The notes: a model not told the origin generated them from the sequence alone. 64,000 nucleotides of DNA from Peptoniphilus_A sp001811425 (GCF_001811425.1 NZ_KV804697.1:1-64000); one strand, 5' to 3'. Counted from the stretch's first letter, positions 18,285-27,502 are shown. Made by a program: numbers and translations.

Positions 18285-18967
18285 TAGTCCTCCAAAATTT
18301 TTTTTAACTTAAAATCTAAGTAGTCGCTTGCAACAAATTCATATTCCACTCCCAAGAGTTCTCCCTCATAGGAATACTTGTGGCCCTTGCCATGAAGGTG
18401 ACCGTAGATACATTTTTCCACCTTGTAATCTGAGAGAGTCTCAGAAAATTCATTGGGTCCTAAATCTTGGTTAAAGGGTGGATAGTGAATCATGGCAATT
18501 ATTTTTTTGTTTACACAGGAATCCAGGGAGTTTTTAAGTCTCTGGACCTCTCTCAAATATATTTTTTCATCATCTTCCGAAAATTCAAAAGAATCACGAG
18601 AAGCCCAACCTCTCGTGCCACAAATGGAATAATCTTTGTATTCAAAGGAGTTGTTGTGCAAAAAGTGAATAGTCTTCAAGTCTAAATTGTTCATCTTGTT
18701 TAGGGAAGACCACCAGTAATCGTGATTGCCCTTGGAAATTATTTTGGTTCCAGGTAGGTCATCAATTCTCTTTAAGTCAAGGGCTGCTGTATCTAGTTTT
18801 AGTGCCCAAGAAATATCTCCTGGCAGGAGAACTAGATCTTCGTCACTGACCACTTCTTTCCAGTTTTCAATTATTTTTTCTTCGTGATTTTCCCACTTAT
18901 CTCCAAAAATATCCATAGGTTTTTCTTCTGTATAATCGAAGTGAAGATCTCCTATTGCGAATATCAT
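18284..18967 (-). CDS. Calcineurin-like metallophosphoesterase
   Basis: 227 aa. Metal-binding motifs appear in order: GDLHFD (start), GDISWA, GNHDYWW, HYPPFN and GHLHGKGH, all typical of the binuclear metallophosphoesterase fold. The GTG six bases upstream belongs to the GAGGTG ribosome site, so the ATG at 18967 is the chosen start. It overlaps the CYTH gene by one base and follows the YhaN-like ATPase by a few bases. The substrate is unknown; similar YkuE/YpbG-type enzymes hydrolyse small phosphodiesters. Confidence 0.88.
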   Translation of the reverse strand: MIFAIGDLHFDYTEEKPMDIFGDKWENHEEKIIENWKEVVSDEDLVLLPGDISWALKLDTAALDLKRIDDLPGTKIISKGNHDYWWSSLNKMNNLDLKTIHFLHNNSFEYKDYSICGTRGWASRDSFEFSEDDEKIYLREVQRLKNSLDSCVNKKIIAMIHYPPFNQDLGPNEFSETLSDYKVEKCIYGHLHGKGHKYSYEGELLGVEYEFVASDYLDFKLKKILED

Positions 18968-18974
18968 ATACACC

Positions 18975-21224
18975 TCAAAGTTTAATTAAATTATATGTCA
19001 AATTGTATTTATCTAAAATTTCTCTTTCCCTATTTGAACTTGAAAAAATTAAAACTTGCTCTTCATCTTTTAAGACTTCAAGAGTGTTTTTCAGCCTTTC
19101 ATCATCGTAGGAGTCGAAATGACTGTCAAGTACAAGGGGAATTTTTTTGTCAGTAATTATTTTTGAAATAGAAAGCCTAAAGGCAAGATAAATTTGGTCC
19201 ATGGTGCCAAGGCTTAGCCTATCTAAAGCTACATAATCGCCAACATTTTTATCATATACCTTTATGTCAAATCTGTCATCAATTAAAATTTCGCTGTACT
19301 TAGATGAGGTCATCTTGTCCAAATAATTTGAAATATTATTTTTTAAAATAGGAAGAGTGTCTCTTCTCCTTAGCTTTATAAAGGTCTCAAATTTATCTAT
19401 AGAAAGCTCTAAAAGCTCTCTTTTGTATTCTAATTTTTTAAGTTTATCTTCTAATTCAAAGGATTTTTCTTCTAGGCTCCTCAATTTTTCCAAGGATTCT
19501 TCCTGAGTTTTTAAAATTCCCTCTAAGTTTGAAATTTCTCTTGTGACTTCTTTAATTTTATCTGAAATTGATTCTAGGGACTCTTCCCTATAAATTTCGC
19601 CACTTAAATTTTCTCTTTCAAGGGCTTCAATTCTATATTCGTACTCACTTGTCTTGTCCTTATTGTAGTCTTTAAGTTCATAAAATAAATTTTTTAAGTC
19701 TTTAATGTTTTTTACGCCATACTTTTCAAAAATTTTTAGGAGTTCTGCTTCAAGCTCTGAAATTTTTTCCTTAGTATCTCTTATTTCAAGATGATTTTTT
19801 TCCTTCCAGCTTTCATTGTACTCATTTTTAGAAATATTTTTTAAGTTTTCTTCCTTTTTTTCATCTAAAATTTCTGAAAGAGCTTTTAAATCTCTTGCCT
19901 GGTATTTTTCAAGAAGTTCAGCAAAATCCTTGTCAAATTCTTTCTTCTTTATGGTTTTGTCCATGGATTTTTTCTTAAAATCTACGAGTTTGTTTTTTAG
20001 GCGATGCAAAAGGTCCTTGTTTTCTCTGTATTTTACAATTCTAAAGTATGAATAAGTGAAAAATATTATAGAAAAAATTATGAGAAAATATTTTTTAAAG
20101 TAAATTGAAAGAAAGACTGTGGCTCCACCTGCAAGACAAGATAAAAATATTTTTAAAAAGTATTTAAAGGCAACTTTTTCAATATTATGGATATCTGCAG
20201 AAATTATTTCTATTTCTTTAGAAAAATTATTTTCATTTAAAAGTGCAATTTCTTCTTTAATTTCCTTAAATCTCTTGTAGTCAAGTTCAGCATCATCGTC
20301 AATTTCAAAAATATGACCTTCTTGGGAAAGTAAATCATCAAGCTTGCTTGAATAAAGTCCCGTAGACCTATTTATTTCAATGGCTCTTTCAAGGTCAGAA
20401 AAATCAAAATTTTCATCCTGGCTTTTCTTTTCTTCTTGGCTTTCCTTTAACTTCTTTTTTAATTCTTGGAGTTCAAAAAGCTTTCTGCCCCTCATCTTAT
20501 CTTCAAGATCCTTTAATTCTTCCTCAGCATCCTTATGGGCTTGGGCAGTTTTTTCATAATTTTCCCTTAGGCTTGCAAAATTTATTTTTTCAGCCGTAAT
20601 TTTTTCTAGCTCTCCATAGGTCCTCCCAATTTCAGAGGTCTTTCGCCTCTTAGTTCCCAATTCATCTAAATCTTTATTCATCTTGTCCAAGACCTTTGTC
20701 AAATCAAGATTTTCATCTTGAGAGACAGAAAAGTTGTCGATTTTATTTTTTATTTCTCCTGCAGCATCTTCTTCCACTTGAGAAAATCTCTGTGATATAA
20801 AAAAACTAGACCTGTAAAGCCTTCTGCTCATATCAAAAAATATGAGACCAGGCTGTGGAATTCTTGAATTTAAATAATTTCTCTCATCCTTGGAAAGATC
20901 TTCGCCATTTTCTATATTTAATATAGAAATTTCATCGGCATCAAAGTCTCGACTCACCCTATAGCCTTCGCTCTGGTCACTTAAAAGCACATAGCCCTTA
21001 TATAAATTGGTAGACCAGGGCCTTGATTTTTCAAAAATATCGTCGCGAACTTTTCTGGCAAGAGAATCTCTGCTAAAGCCGTAAAAAATTCCGTCAATAA
21101 AGTTAACGATAGTGGACTTGCCGCCCTCATTTTCTCCTGAAATTAAATTGAGACCCCTGTCAAGCTCTATTATTTTATTTTCAAATTTTCCAAAATTTAA
21201 AATTCCCAGTTCCTTAAATATCAT
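18975..21224 (-). CDS. YhaN/SbcC-like ATPase with internal membrane segment
   Basis: About 749 aa, an SMC/Rad50-like ATPase. The N terminus MIFKELGILNFGKFENKIIE leads to Walker A SGENEGGKSTIVNFIDGIFYG. A long charged coiled coil follows. The C-terminal lobe has the signature LDRLSLGTMDQIYLAFRLS and Walker B PLVLDSHFDSYDD. In the middle (about 345-395) are two strongly hydrophobic stretches around FLSCLAGGATVFLSIYF and YFLIIFSIIFFTYSYF, predicted membrane helices, as in Bacillus YhaN-type proteins. A GTG/ATG extension upstream is possible, but GGAG lies 8 bases before the ATG at 21224. That start overlaps the nuclease gene by 11 bases, supporting a nuclease-ATPase pair. Confidence 0.85.
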   Translation of the reverse strand: MIFKELGILNFGKFENKIIELDRGLNLISGENEGGKSTIVNFIDGIFYGFSRDSLARKVRDDIFEKSRPWSTNLYKGYVLLSDQSEGYRVSRDFDADEISILNIENGEDLSKDERNYLNSRIPQPGLIFFDMSRRLYRSSFFISQRFSQVEEDAAGEIKNKIDNFSVSQDENLDLTKVLDKMNKDLDELGTKRRKTSEIGRTYGELEKITAEKINFASLRENYEKTAQAHKDAEEELKDLEDKMRGRKLFELQELKKKLKESQEEKKSQDENFDFSDLERAIEINRSTGLYSSKLDDLLSQEGHIFEIDDDAELDYKRFKEIKEEIALLNENNFSKEIEIISADIHNIEKVAFKYFLKIFLSCLAGGATVFLSIYFKKYFLIIFSIIFFTYSYFRIVKYRENKDLLHRLKNKLVDFKKKSMDKTIKKKEFDKDFAELLEKYQARDLKALSEILDEKKEENLKNISKNEYNESWKEKNHLEIRDTKEKISELEAELLKIFEKYGVKNIKDLKNLFYELKDYNKDKTSEYEYRIEALERENLSGEIYREESLESISDKIKEVTREISNLEGILKTQEESLEKLRSLEEKSFELEDKLKKLEYKRELLELSIDKFETFIKLRRRDTLPILKNNISNYLDKMTSSKYSEILIDDRFDIKVYDKNVGDYVALDRLSLGTMDQIYLAFRLSISKIITDKKIPLVLDSHFDSYDDERLKNTLEVLKDEEQVLIFSSSNREREILDKYNLTYNLIKL

Positions 21225-22236
21225 AATATTGCTCCAAAATGTACTCCCTGGAAAGGTCTCTGGCATCTCTTTCTATTTCATCATCAGAAAAAGTGTCAAG
21301 GAGATCTAAAATATACTTGTCTTTAATTTCAAGGTCACCTTCAAGGGCTTGTGTCAGTTCATTATTTATCTCAAAATAAAAGGCTGAAAGATTTTCTCTC
21401 AAAAAGCTTTCGATTTCTCTCTTGTGAGGGCCCTTTCCCTTAAGAGTAATCCTATAGAGGTTGTCCTCTTCTATTTTATCTTGAAGGTTTTTTAAAATTT
21501 CAGAAAAAGTCATGTCTTCACTTATTTTTACATCAAGATTTACAAACTCTCTCCTGGAAAAATCTTTGTATTCAAGGATTTTTTTCTCATCATCTAAAAA
21601 GATTATCCCCCTCTTGCCTTCATCCTTAAAGGAAAGTGGAATCAGTGAGCCAGAGTAGTAGGCATTGTCAAGGACCTTGCCCCTCTTGTGGATGTGACCA
21701 AGGGCAAGATAATTAAATTCTCTCATAAAACTTTCATCAAGGGGCAAATACCTCTCGTCTTTTAGGTCAGAGTGAAAGAGACCAATATTGATAAAATTTT
21801 TATCTAGTTTCACCTGGCTAAAATCTTTCTTGAAATTATAATTGTCATAGGATATTCCATAAATTCTAGTGTTTAAGTCACTTAATTCATAAAAATCCAA
21901 GTCGCTTTTAAATATATATAAATTTTCTGGCAAATCTACCTTTAAAAATAAATTGTCAGATGAAAGATAGTCGTGATTTCCAAAAACTACAAAGACCTTT
22001 GCCTTAATGGTCTCAATAATATCTATAAATCTCTTTAAATCCCTTAGGTTAAAAAATTCTCTCTCAAATAAGTCTCCAGCAAGTAAAAAAATATCTGCCT
22101 GGACCTCATTGGAAAAGTCAGCTAGGTCTTTAAAGGCGCGCCAAGTATCCTCTAAAAGTTTATTTGAAACTTCAAGAGGTAGTCTTCCCCTGTAAAATTT
22201 TTTTAAATGTAAATCACCTGCGTGAATTATTTTCAT
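21214..22236 (-). CDS. SbcD/YhaO-like DNA exonuclease (metallophosphoesterase)
   Basis: 340 aa partner of the adjacent SbcC-like ATPase. Mre11/SbcD motifs: HAGDLHL at the start, LAGDLFERE, FGNHDYL, GLFHSDL and LGHIHKRG. The C-terminal capping domain (about 230-340) is loosely conserved. It is the first gene of the operon nuclease-ATPase-phosphoesterase-CYTH. It likely processes DNA ends or hairpins, as SbcCD does; YhaO would be the closer relative given the membrane segment in the partner. Confidence 0.88.
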   Translation of the reverse strand: MKIIHAGDLHLKKFYRGRLPLEVSNKLLEDTWRAFKDLADFSNEVQADIFLLAGDLFEREFFNLRDLKRFIDIIETIKAKVFVVFGNHDYLSSDNLFLKVDLPENLYIFKSDLDFYELSDLNTRIYGISYDNYNFKKDFSQVKLDKNFINIGLFHSDLKDERYLPLDESFMREFNYLALGHIHKRGKVLDNAYYSGSLIPLSFKDEGKRGIIFLDDEKKILEYKDFSRREFVNLDVKISEDMTFSEILKNLQDKIEEDNLYRITLKGKGPHKREIESFLRENLSAFYFEINNELTQALEGDLEIKDKYILDLLDTFSDDEIERDARDLSREYILEQYYDI

Positions 22237-22251
22237 CTTATCACCAAAGTA

Positions 22252-22260
22252 ATTATATCA
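22252..22260 (-). promoter_or_regulatory. Extended -10 promoter of the SbcD/YhaO-like operon
   Basis: TGATATAAT on the minus strand (TG-n-TATAAT), 15 bases before the ATG. The leader is short, and the terminator of the previous operon lies directly upstream. Confidence 0.45.
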
Positions 22261-22270
22261 CAGTGAAAAC

Positions 22271-22295
22271 AAAAAAGAGCTCCACCTGGAAGCTC
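22271..22295 (-). terminator. Terminator of the ybaK-pgm-pfkB-cysteine hydrolase operon
   Basis: Stem GAGCTCC/GGAAGCTC (22277-22283 with 22288-22295, one bulge), then six Ts on the minus strand. Confidence 0.82.
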
Positions 22296-22300
22296 CTCAA

Positions 22301-22852
22301 TTAAATAATTAATTTTTGTAAAGTTTTAAATTCATCTGTGCCAGCAATGCCTGCTAAATCAAATAAAACTGTCTCTGTATTTGTTATAACAGCACCCATT
22401 TCGCCAAGTTGTGCCATGCCATTTTTCGTATTTTTTTCTGACCTTGAGCCTAGAGCATCTTCTACTACAAAAACTTCAAAGCCAGCTTCTAAAAGTGCCC
22501 TCACTGTTTGGAAGACGCAAATATGTGTTTCCATGCCGCAGATAATAATTTGTTTTTTGCCAAGTCTATCAATTTCATTTTTTATTCCCTCATCGCCATA
22601 GGAATTAAAAGTTAGCTTGGCAAATTCTTCCTTATCCTTTAGTGGAGCTTTAACTTCTTCATTAGTGTAGCCAAGGCCCTTTGGATACTGAACTGTGTAA
22701 ATTGCTTCTGCCCCAATAATACTTGCTACCTTTGCCAAAATTGTAGAATTTTTTACAATTTCTTCCTTGTTGTACATGGCCTTTAAAAGTTTGTCTTGAA
22801 TGTCAATAAAGGCAAAAAGCACATTATCTCTATTTAAGTGAAAATTTTTCAT
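22301..22852 (-). CDS. Isochorismatase-like cysteine hydrolase (YcaC type)
   Basis: 183 aa of the isochorismatase fold. The catalytic triad is visible as Asp in FAFIDIQDKL, a Lys in the middle (LAKLTFN region) and the nucleophilic Cys in ICGMETHICVFQTV. The cis-peptide region and the EDALGSRSEKNTKNGM tail match YcaC-like hydrolases, whose substrates are uncertain. It is the last gene of the ybaK operon, 11 bases after the PfkB gene. A separate, more nicotinamidase-like family member is at 49572-50096. Confidence 0.85.
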   Translation of the reverse strand: MKNFHLNRDNVLFAFIDIQDKLLKAMYNKEEIVKNSTILAKVASIIGAEAIYTVQYPKGLGYTNEEVKAPLKDKEEFAKLTFNSYGDEGIKNEIDRLGKKQIIICGMETHICVFQTVRALLEAGFEVFVVEDALGSRSEKNTKNGMAQLGEMGAVITNTETVLFDLAGIAGTDEFKTLQKLII

Positions 22853-22863
22853 TTATCCTCCTC

Positions 22864-23772
22864 TTAAATTTCTTCAACTTCAACGCTATTCATAATCTTT
22901 TTAATAGCGCTCATTTCAATTACATCTTTTTCAACAAAATTTTCCCATACTCCACAGGCTATTGCAAGCTTTATTGAAGTGATAAAATCGTAATCTCTGT
23001 CAAGAGCCATGGCAAGACCTGCAAGAGAAAGTTCTGTGTCAAATTTTTCTGTCAATTCTTTTCTTCCCAATTTTTCCTTATTGACATAGGCCCTATAATT
23101 TTTATCCTCTGTGGAAATTATTGTGGCTCTCTTGCTATTGACAAGGACAATTTTAGCTCCAGCTTGAATAAATTTTTTGTTGTAGTTAATAACTTCGCCA
23201 GTGTAATTAATATTTTTTTCCTTTTCAATGTCATCCTTCTCAAAGACCAAAATATAGGGATTAGTCTTTTCCATTGCTTGAAGATTTTTTGGATTTACGG
23301 CAACTTTTATATTGTTTTTAAAACAAATTGTAATAAGTCGATGGTAAATCTCATCATCAAGTCCAAGTAAATCAATTTTTGGAATTACTGCAATTTTTTT
23401 GTTATAAAGGGCTCTTTCAAAGGAATTTAAAATGTCGTTCCTGTCCTCCATAGTGATTCTAGGATCTTGAGTCTTATAATCTTTTACAAAATCAGCGCCT
23501 CTTATTATAACTTCTTCAACATTTTCATCCTTGAGGGCAGTATAATTTACATCAATGCCAAGTCGGCTTAGGCTGAGAGCAATTTCTCTACCCCTAGTGC
23601 TTCCCTTTAGCATAAAAACTTCTGAATCCACGCCAAGTTTTTTTGCAAAAAGAGACATGTAAAGACCCTTGCCGCCGGGATAAATTTTTGAGCTTTCAAT
23701 TATATTTTCTGTCTCATTATTTAATTTAAATTCTCTAACAATTTTTGGGTTAAAATCACAAAATAGTATCAT
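22864..23772 (-). CDS. PfkB-family sugar kinase homolog with altered active-site motif
   Basis: 302 aa resembling 1-phosphofructokinase/tagatose-6-phosphate kinase: FNPKIVREF start, YPGGKGLYMSLFAKKLG (substrate motif GGKG), FMLKGSTRGREI and a C-terminal LAIACG helix. The second PfkB signature, normally G-A-G-D-S/T with the catalytic Asp, reads KFDTELSLAGLAMALD here: the anion-hole glycines are missing and the Asp position is Glu or shifted. It may have changed substrate or activity, or be non-catalytic. It lies between phosphohexomutase (4 bases upstream) and the cysteine hydrolase. The fructose-PTS genes usual for fruK are absent. Confidence 0.75.
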   Translation of the reverse strand: MILFCDFNPKIVREFKLNNETENIIESSKIYPGGKGLYMSLFAKKLGVDSEVFMLKGSTRGREIALSLSRLGIDVNYTALKDENVEEVIIRGADFVKDYKTQDPRITMEDRNDILNSFERALYNKKIAVIPKIDLLGLDDEIYHRLITICFKNNIKVAVNPKNLQAMEKTNPYILVFEKDDIEKEKNINYTGEVINYNKKFIQAGAKIVLVNSKRATIISTEDKNYRAYVNKEKLGRKELTEKFDTELSLAGLAMALDRDYDFITSIKLAIACGVWENFVEKDVIEMSAIKKIMNSVEVEEI

Positions 23773-23776
23773 TAAA

Positions 23777-25441
23777 TCACCTGCTTGCTTGGATTTTTTC
23801 CATTATTTCTTCTTTCATTGCCCTTATCTTTCTTTTCGCTTCCTCTTTATCTTCAGAAACTGCATAGGCATAAATTTTTAATTTTGGCTCAGTGCCTGAT
23901 GGTCTTAAGGCAAACCAAGTTTCTTCGCCAAAATAAAATTTTAATAAATCTTGTGGATTTTCCTCGTCCTCTATATAGTCAACTTTTTTCTTTAGGTCGC
24001 CAATTTTTTCAAAGCCTTCAATCTTTCTAAAATCATCCATGATTTTTTTCATGATTTCTTTACCATCTTTGCCTTCAAAATAAACTGAGTCTAAAAATTC
24101 TTCATAATAACCATATTTTTTATAAATTTCTTCCAGATAATCTTTTATTTTTAAATTTCTCTTCTTAAGGTAGCCTGCCAGCTCTGCCACAATCATTGAT
24201 GTGCCAATGGCATCCTTGTCTCTTATGTGGTCGCCAATTACATAGCCAATGGACTCTTCGTAGCCAAAGATAAAATTCTTCTCGCCAGTTTCATCCCAAA
24301 TATTTGGAAGCTTGCAAATATTTTTGAAGCCCGTTAAGGTTTCAAAGACTTCTACACCATAGTCTGCAGCAATTTTTTTAATCAAATCTGCAGTTACAAG
24401 AGTCTTAACTATGGCTCCATTTTCTATATTTTTATCCTTAATTCTTTCCAAAATAAAGTTTCCAAGGATAAAGCCCATTTGATTGCCAGTGATTCTAAAA
24501 ATTTCTTCGCCCATTTCCATTACAGCCACCCTATCTGAATCAGGGTCTGTTGCAATAATTATGTCGGCATTTTCTTTTTTTGCAAGTTCTATTGCCCTGT
24601 CAAAGGCCCTTGGGTCTTCTGGGTTTGGATTTGTCACATTGGTGAAGTCTCCGTCAGGATTTTCTTGGTCAGGAACAACATAAACATTTTTAAAAGCTCG
24701 AAGGTCTAAAATTTTTCTCACATACTTATTGCCGCAGCCACTTAGTGGAGTGTAGACAATTCTTATTTCCTTGTCCACATCATCAGTAAGAGTGTGTTTT
24801 AATGTATTTCTGTAAAAAGATTTAGTGACCCTATCTCCAAGGAATTTTATATTCTCATATTCGCCTAATTTTTTTAAGCTGGCAAAATCAAAATCTAAGA
24901 TGTCAATTTTTTGTGATTCTGCTTCCACCTCATCAGCAATGTCTGATAAAATTTGTGAGCCCTTTTCCCAATAAAGTTTAAAGCCATTGTAATTTTTTGG
25001 ATTGTGAGAGGCTGTAATCATTATGCCAGAAATAGTTTTTAAATACCTAATTGCATAGGCAAGAAGTGGCGTTGGAACAATGCCTGGGAAGAGGTAAACC
25101 TTAATGCCCTTTTCTGCCAAAATTTTTGCAGTTAAAATTGAAAATTCGTAGGAGTAATGCCTTATGTCACGACCTATTACCACTCCTCTTTTCTTTGCAT
25201 CTTCGCCAATGCTGTCGATTAAATTAGCAAGAGCAAGAGCTGTTCTTCCTACAGTTAAATAATTCATGCGATTTGTGCCTGCACCTAGAATGCCACGAAG
25301 CCCTGCTGTGCCAAATTCTAAATCCTTATAAAACCTGTCTTCAATTTCTTCATCATTATCTTTAATATCTAAAAGTTCTCGCTTCAAATTTTCATCTAAA
25401 TTTTCACTTGCAAGCCATTTTTCATAAATATCTCTGTACAT
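23777..25441 (-). CDS. pgcA: Phosphoglucomutase/phosphomannomutase (alpha-D-phosphohexomutase)
   Basis: 554 aa, converting glucose-1-phosphate and glucose-6-phosphate (or the mannose pair) for envelope polysaccharide or glycogen supply. Motifs: phosphoserine loop ITASHNPKNYNGFK, metal loop ATDPDSDRVAV, sugar-binding GYEESIGYVIGD and phosphate-binding RPSGTEPKLK. The N-terminal FGTAGLRG is also typical of the PgcA group. It starts 2 bases after the ybaK stop and is followed by the PfkB homolog. Confidence 0.94.
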   Translation of the reverse strand: MYRDIYEKWLASENLDENLKRELLDIKDNDEEIEDRFYKDLEFGTAGLRGILGAGTNRMNYLTVGRTALALANLIDSIGEDAKKRGVVIGRDIRHYSYEFSILTAKILAEKGIKVYLFPGIVPTPLLAYAIRYLKTISGIMITASHNPKNYNGFKLYWEKGSQILSDIADEVEAESQKIDILDFDFASLKKLGEYENIKFLGDRVTKSFYRNTLKHTLTDDVDKEIRIVYTPLSGCGNKYVRKILDLRAFKNVYVVPDQENPDGDFTNVTNPNPEDPRAFDRAIELAKKENADIIIATDPDSDRVAVMEMGEEIFRITGNQMGFILGNFILERIKDKNIENGAIVKTLVTADLIKKIAADYGVEVFETLTGFKNICKLPNIWDETGEKNFIFGYEESIGYVIGDHIRDKDAIGTSMIVAELAGYLKKRNLKIKDYLEEIYKKYGYYEEFLDSVYFEGKDGKEIMKKIMDDFRKIEGFEKIGDLKKKVDYIEDEENPQDLLKFYFGEETWFALRPSGTEPKLKIYAYAVSEDKEEAKRKIRAMKEEIMEKIQASR

Positions 25442-25443
25442 AC

Positions 25444-25914
25444 TTACTCCTTTTTAATATCAGAAAATTCTCCATCAATTGCAGAAATTAATTCCTTGGG
25501 ATTGACTTTAATTTGCATGCCAACCTTTCCTCCGCTAACATAAAAGTAATCTAAGTCCTCTGCTGATAAGTCTATAAAAGTTTTAAAAGATTTTTTCATG
25601 CCAACAGGAGAACAACCTCCGTGAACATAACCAGTCAGTGGAAGAAGTTTTTTTTGTGGAATCATTTCAATTTTTTTGGAATCCGATGCCTTCGCTGCCT
25701 TTTTTAAATCAAGTTCACTGGAAACGGGAACGACAAAGACATAATGCTCGCCATCCTTTGCTTCTGTGACAAGAGTTTTAAAGACCCTATTTTTGTCTTC
25801 TCCCAATTTTTCTGCAACATCTACTCCGCCAATTCCGTCCTTAGTTGAGTATTCGATTATTTCAAAATTTATATTTTCCCCTTCAAGGATTCTCATTGCA
25901 TTTGTTTTTTTCAT
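25444..25914 (-). CDS. ybaK: Cys-tRNA(Pro)/Cys-tRNA(Cys) deacylase YbaK
   Basis: 156 aa trans-editing enzyme that hydrolyses mischarged Cys-tRNA(Pro). The fold's signature is present: KTNAMRILEGENINFEIIEY start, EDKNRVFKTLVTE, the GYVHGGCSPVGMKK loop and FYVSGGKVGMQIKVNPKEL. It is the first gene of the operon running through phosphohexomutase, PfkB homolog and cysteine hydrolase. The functional link between editing and sugar genes is not obvious. Confidence 0.92.
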   Translation of the reverse strand: MKKTNAMRILEGENINFEIIEYSTKDGIGGVDVAEKLGEDKNRVFKTLVTEAKDGEHYVFVVPVSSELDLKKAAKASDSKKIEMIPQKKLLPLTGYVHGGCSPVGMKKSFKTFIDLSAEDLDYFYVSGGKVGMQIKVNPKELISAIDGEFSDIKKE

Positions 25915-25993
25915 AAAATCACCTTTTCATCTACTTTAATTTTACAACAAAAAAGAATTTTCTTCATCTATTTAATCTTCTTCTTTAGCAAAT

Positions 25994-26018
25994 TAAAAAA
26001 GACTGGTCTCGCCAGTCT
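25994..26018 (-). terminator. Terminator of the shikimate/aminodeoxychorismate operon
   Basis: Stem AGACTGG/CCAGTCT (26000-26006 with 26012-26018) and a T-run on the minus strand. It begins two bases after the pabC stop codon. Confidence 0.88.
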
Positions 26019-26019
26019 C

Positions 26020-26733
26020 TTAAAATCCATAAATTTTTAATTTTTCTTGAATGTCCCTTGTCTTGTCTCTGCCAGTAAATTTTATTTCGTCAATTGCTTT
26101 GACATTTCTCACGCCCATCAAGGAATTTGAAATAAAACACTCATCAAAGCCTATTAAATCTTTGGCGCAAATTTTTTCTTCATTAATTTCAAAATTTTCA
26201 AGGAGGAAATCTCTCATAGTTCCCCTTAAAAGTCCTGAAGAAATTTCTGGAGTAAAGATTTTATGATCTCTCACGAAAAAAATATTTGCAAAAGAAGTCT
26301 CACAAACCTCATCCTTTTCATTTAAAAAAAGGGCTGAGTCATAGCCACTTTCAAGAGCCAACCTGTGCTCCAAAATATTTTCATAGTAACAGAGGCTCTT
26401 GTGATAAATTATTTTTGAAGTGCTATTTCTTCTAAGCTTAGAAATTTTTAAGCTAACCCTTTTATTTTCACCTCTGTAATTGTCCTTGCGACTTGTCAAA
26501 ATAAAATTCTCATCAGAAACTATAAGCTTTAGGGCAAAATTTTTCTCTTTTGAATTTTTTATATAGTCATAAATTTTTTCCTCATCAATTTCTCTTTCAA
26601 TTCCAAAAAATTTTAAAGACTTTTTTAATCGCTCTAAATGTTTTTCTAAAAAGAGAGGGTCGCCATCCACTACTTTTATAGTTTCAAAGGCGCCCTTGCC
26701 AAAGGAAAATCCATCATCAAATTCTATTTTCAT
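26020..26733 (-). CDS. pabC: Aminodeoxychorismate lyase (class IV PLP enzyme)
   Basis: 237 aa fold-type IV PLP protein. Features: FSFGKGAFETIKVVDG start, PLP-Lys region YHKSLCYYENIL, and CETSFANIFFV with GLLRGTMRDFLLE, which bind the cofactor phosphate. It would release pyruvate from aminodeoxychorismate to give p-aminobenzoate for folate. Branched-chain aminotransferases share the fold but are longer (about 290-350 aa), and the neighbouring PabA-PabB fusion supports PabC. It is the last gene of the operon and overlaps aroF by 17 bases. Confidence 0.87.
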   Translation of the reverse strand: MKIEFDDGFSFGKGAFETIKVVDGDPLFLEKHLERLKKSLKFFGIEREIDEEKIYDYIKNSKEKNFALKLIVSDENFILTSRKDNYRGENKRVSLKISKLRRNSTSKIIYHKSLCYYENILEHRLALESGYDSALFLNEKDEVCETSFANIFFVRDHKIFTPEISSGLLRGTMRDFLLENFEINEEKICAKDLIGFDECFISNSLMGVRNVKAIDEIKFTGRDKTRDIQEKLKIYGF

Positions 26734-27502
26734 TAAATTCTCCTAGGAACTTTGCAATTTTTTCATAAGTCTCGTAGTCAATAGTTTGCTGTCCATCACT
26801 TTTTGCCAGGTCAGGATTTTCATGAACTTCAATCATGACTCCATCAAGACCAAGGGCAAGTGTTGCCCTAACCATGGGCTCAATAAAGTCTCGCCTGCCA
26901 GTGCCATGACTTGGGTCTATTATAACTGGATAGCCAGTCTTTTCTTTTATATAATAGGCTCCTGCAAAATCAAGAGTGTTCCTAAGCTCAGTCTCAAAGG
27001 TCCTTATGCCTCTCTCACAAAAAATTATATTTTCATTTCCCTCAGCTTCAATATATTTTGCAGCCATTTCCCATTCTCTAAGAGTTGCAGAAAAACTTCT
27101 CTTTAAAATTATTGGCTTCATAGTTTTTCCAACTTTTTTTAAAAGAGCATAGTTATACATATTGCGAGAGCCAATTTGAAAGGCATCTACATAGTCCACC
27201 ATGGCATCAACATGGTCTTCGCTTAAGACTTCTGTAACTATGGGTAGATTTGTCTTATCAGATGCTTCCTTTAAATATTTTACAGCTTCAAAGCCAATCC
27301 CTTGAAAATCAAAGGGACTTGTCCTTGGTTTAAAGGCTCCACCTCTTAGAATATCTATGCCCCTTGCCTTTAAGGCTTTTGCTTCTTCAATAATATGTTC
27401 TCGAGATTCAATGGAGCAGGGCCCAGCAATAATTATTGGCTTGCCTCCTCCCACATTTACATCTCTAATTTTTACAATTTTCCCTTTACTCATTTCACTC
27501 AT
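26717..27502 (-). CDS. aroF: 3-deoxy-7-phosphoheptulonate (DAHP) synthase
   Basis: First step of the shikimate pathway: PEP plus erythrose-4-phosphate to DAHP. It is type I-beta (KDO8P-synthase-like), with IIAGPCSIE, FKPRTSPFDFQG, GSRNMYNYALL, KRSFSATLREW and IDPSHGTGRR motifs. At 261 aa it is a bare catalytic core without the ferredoxin-like (ACT) or chorismate-mutase regulatory domain found in many relatives, so feedback control is not evident. It sits late in the operon, just after the pabAB fusion (start adjoins its stop). Confidence 0.94.
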   Translation of the reverse strand: MSEMSKGKIVKIRDVNVGGGKPIIIAGPCSIESREHIIEEAKALKARGIDILRGGAFKPRTSPFDFQGIGFEAVKYLKEASDKTNLPIVTEVLSEDHVDAMVDYVDAFQIGSRNMYNYALLKKVGKTMKPIILKRSFSATLREWEMAAKYIEAEGNENIIFCERGIRTFETELRNTLDFAGAYYIKEKTGYPVIIDPSHGTGRRDFIEPMVRATLALGLDGVMIEVHENPDLAKSDGQQTIDYETYEKIAKFLGEFNENRI

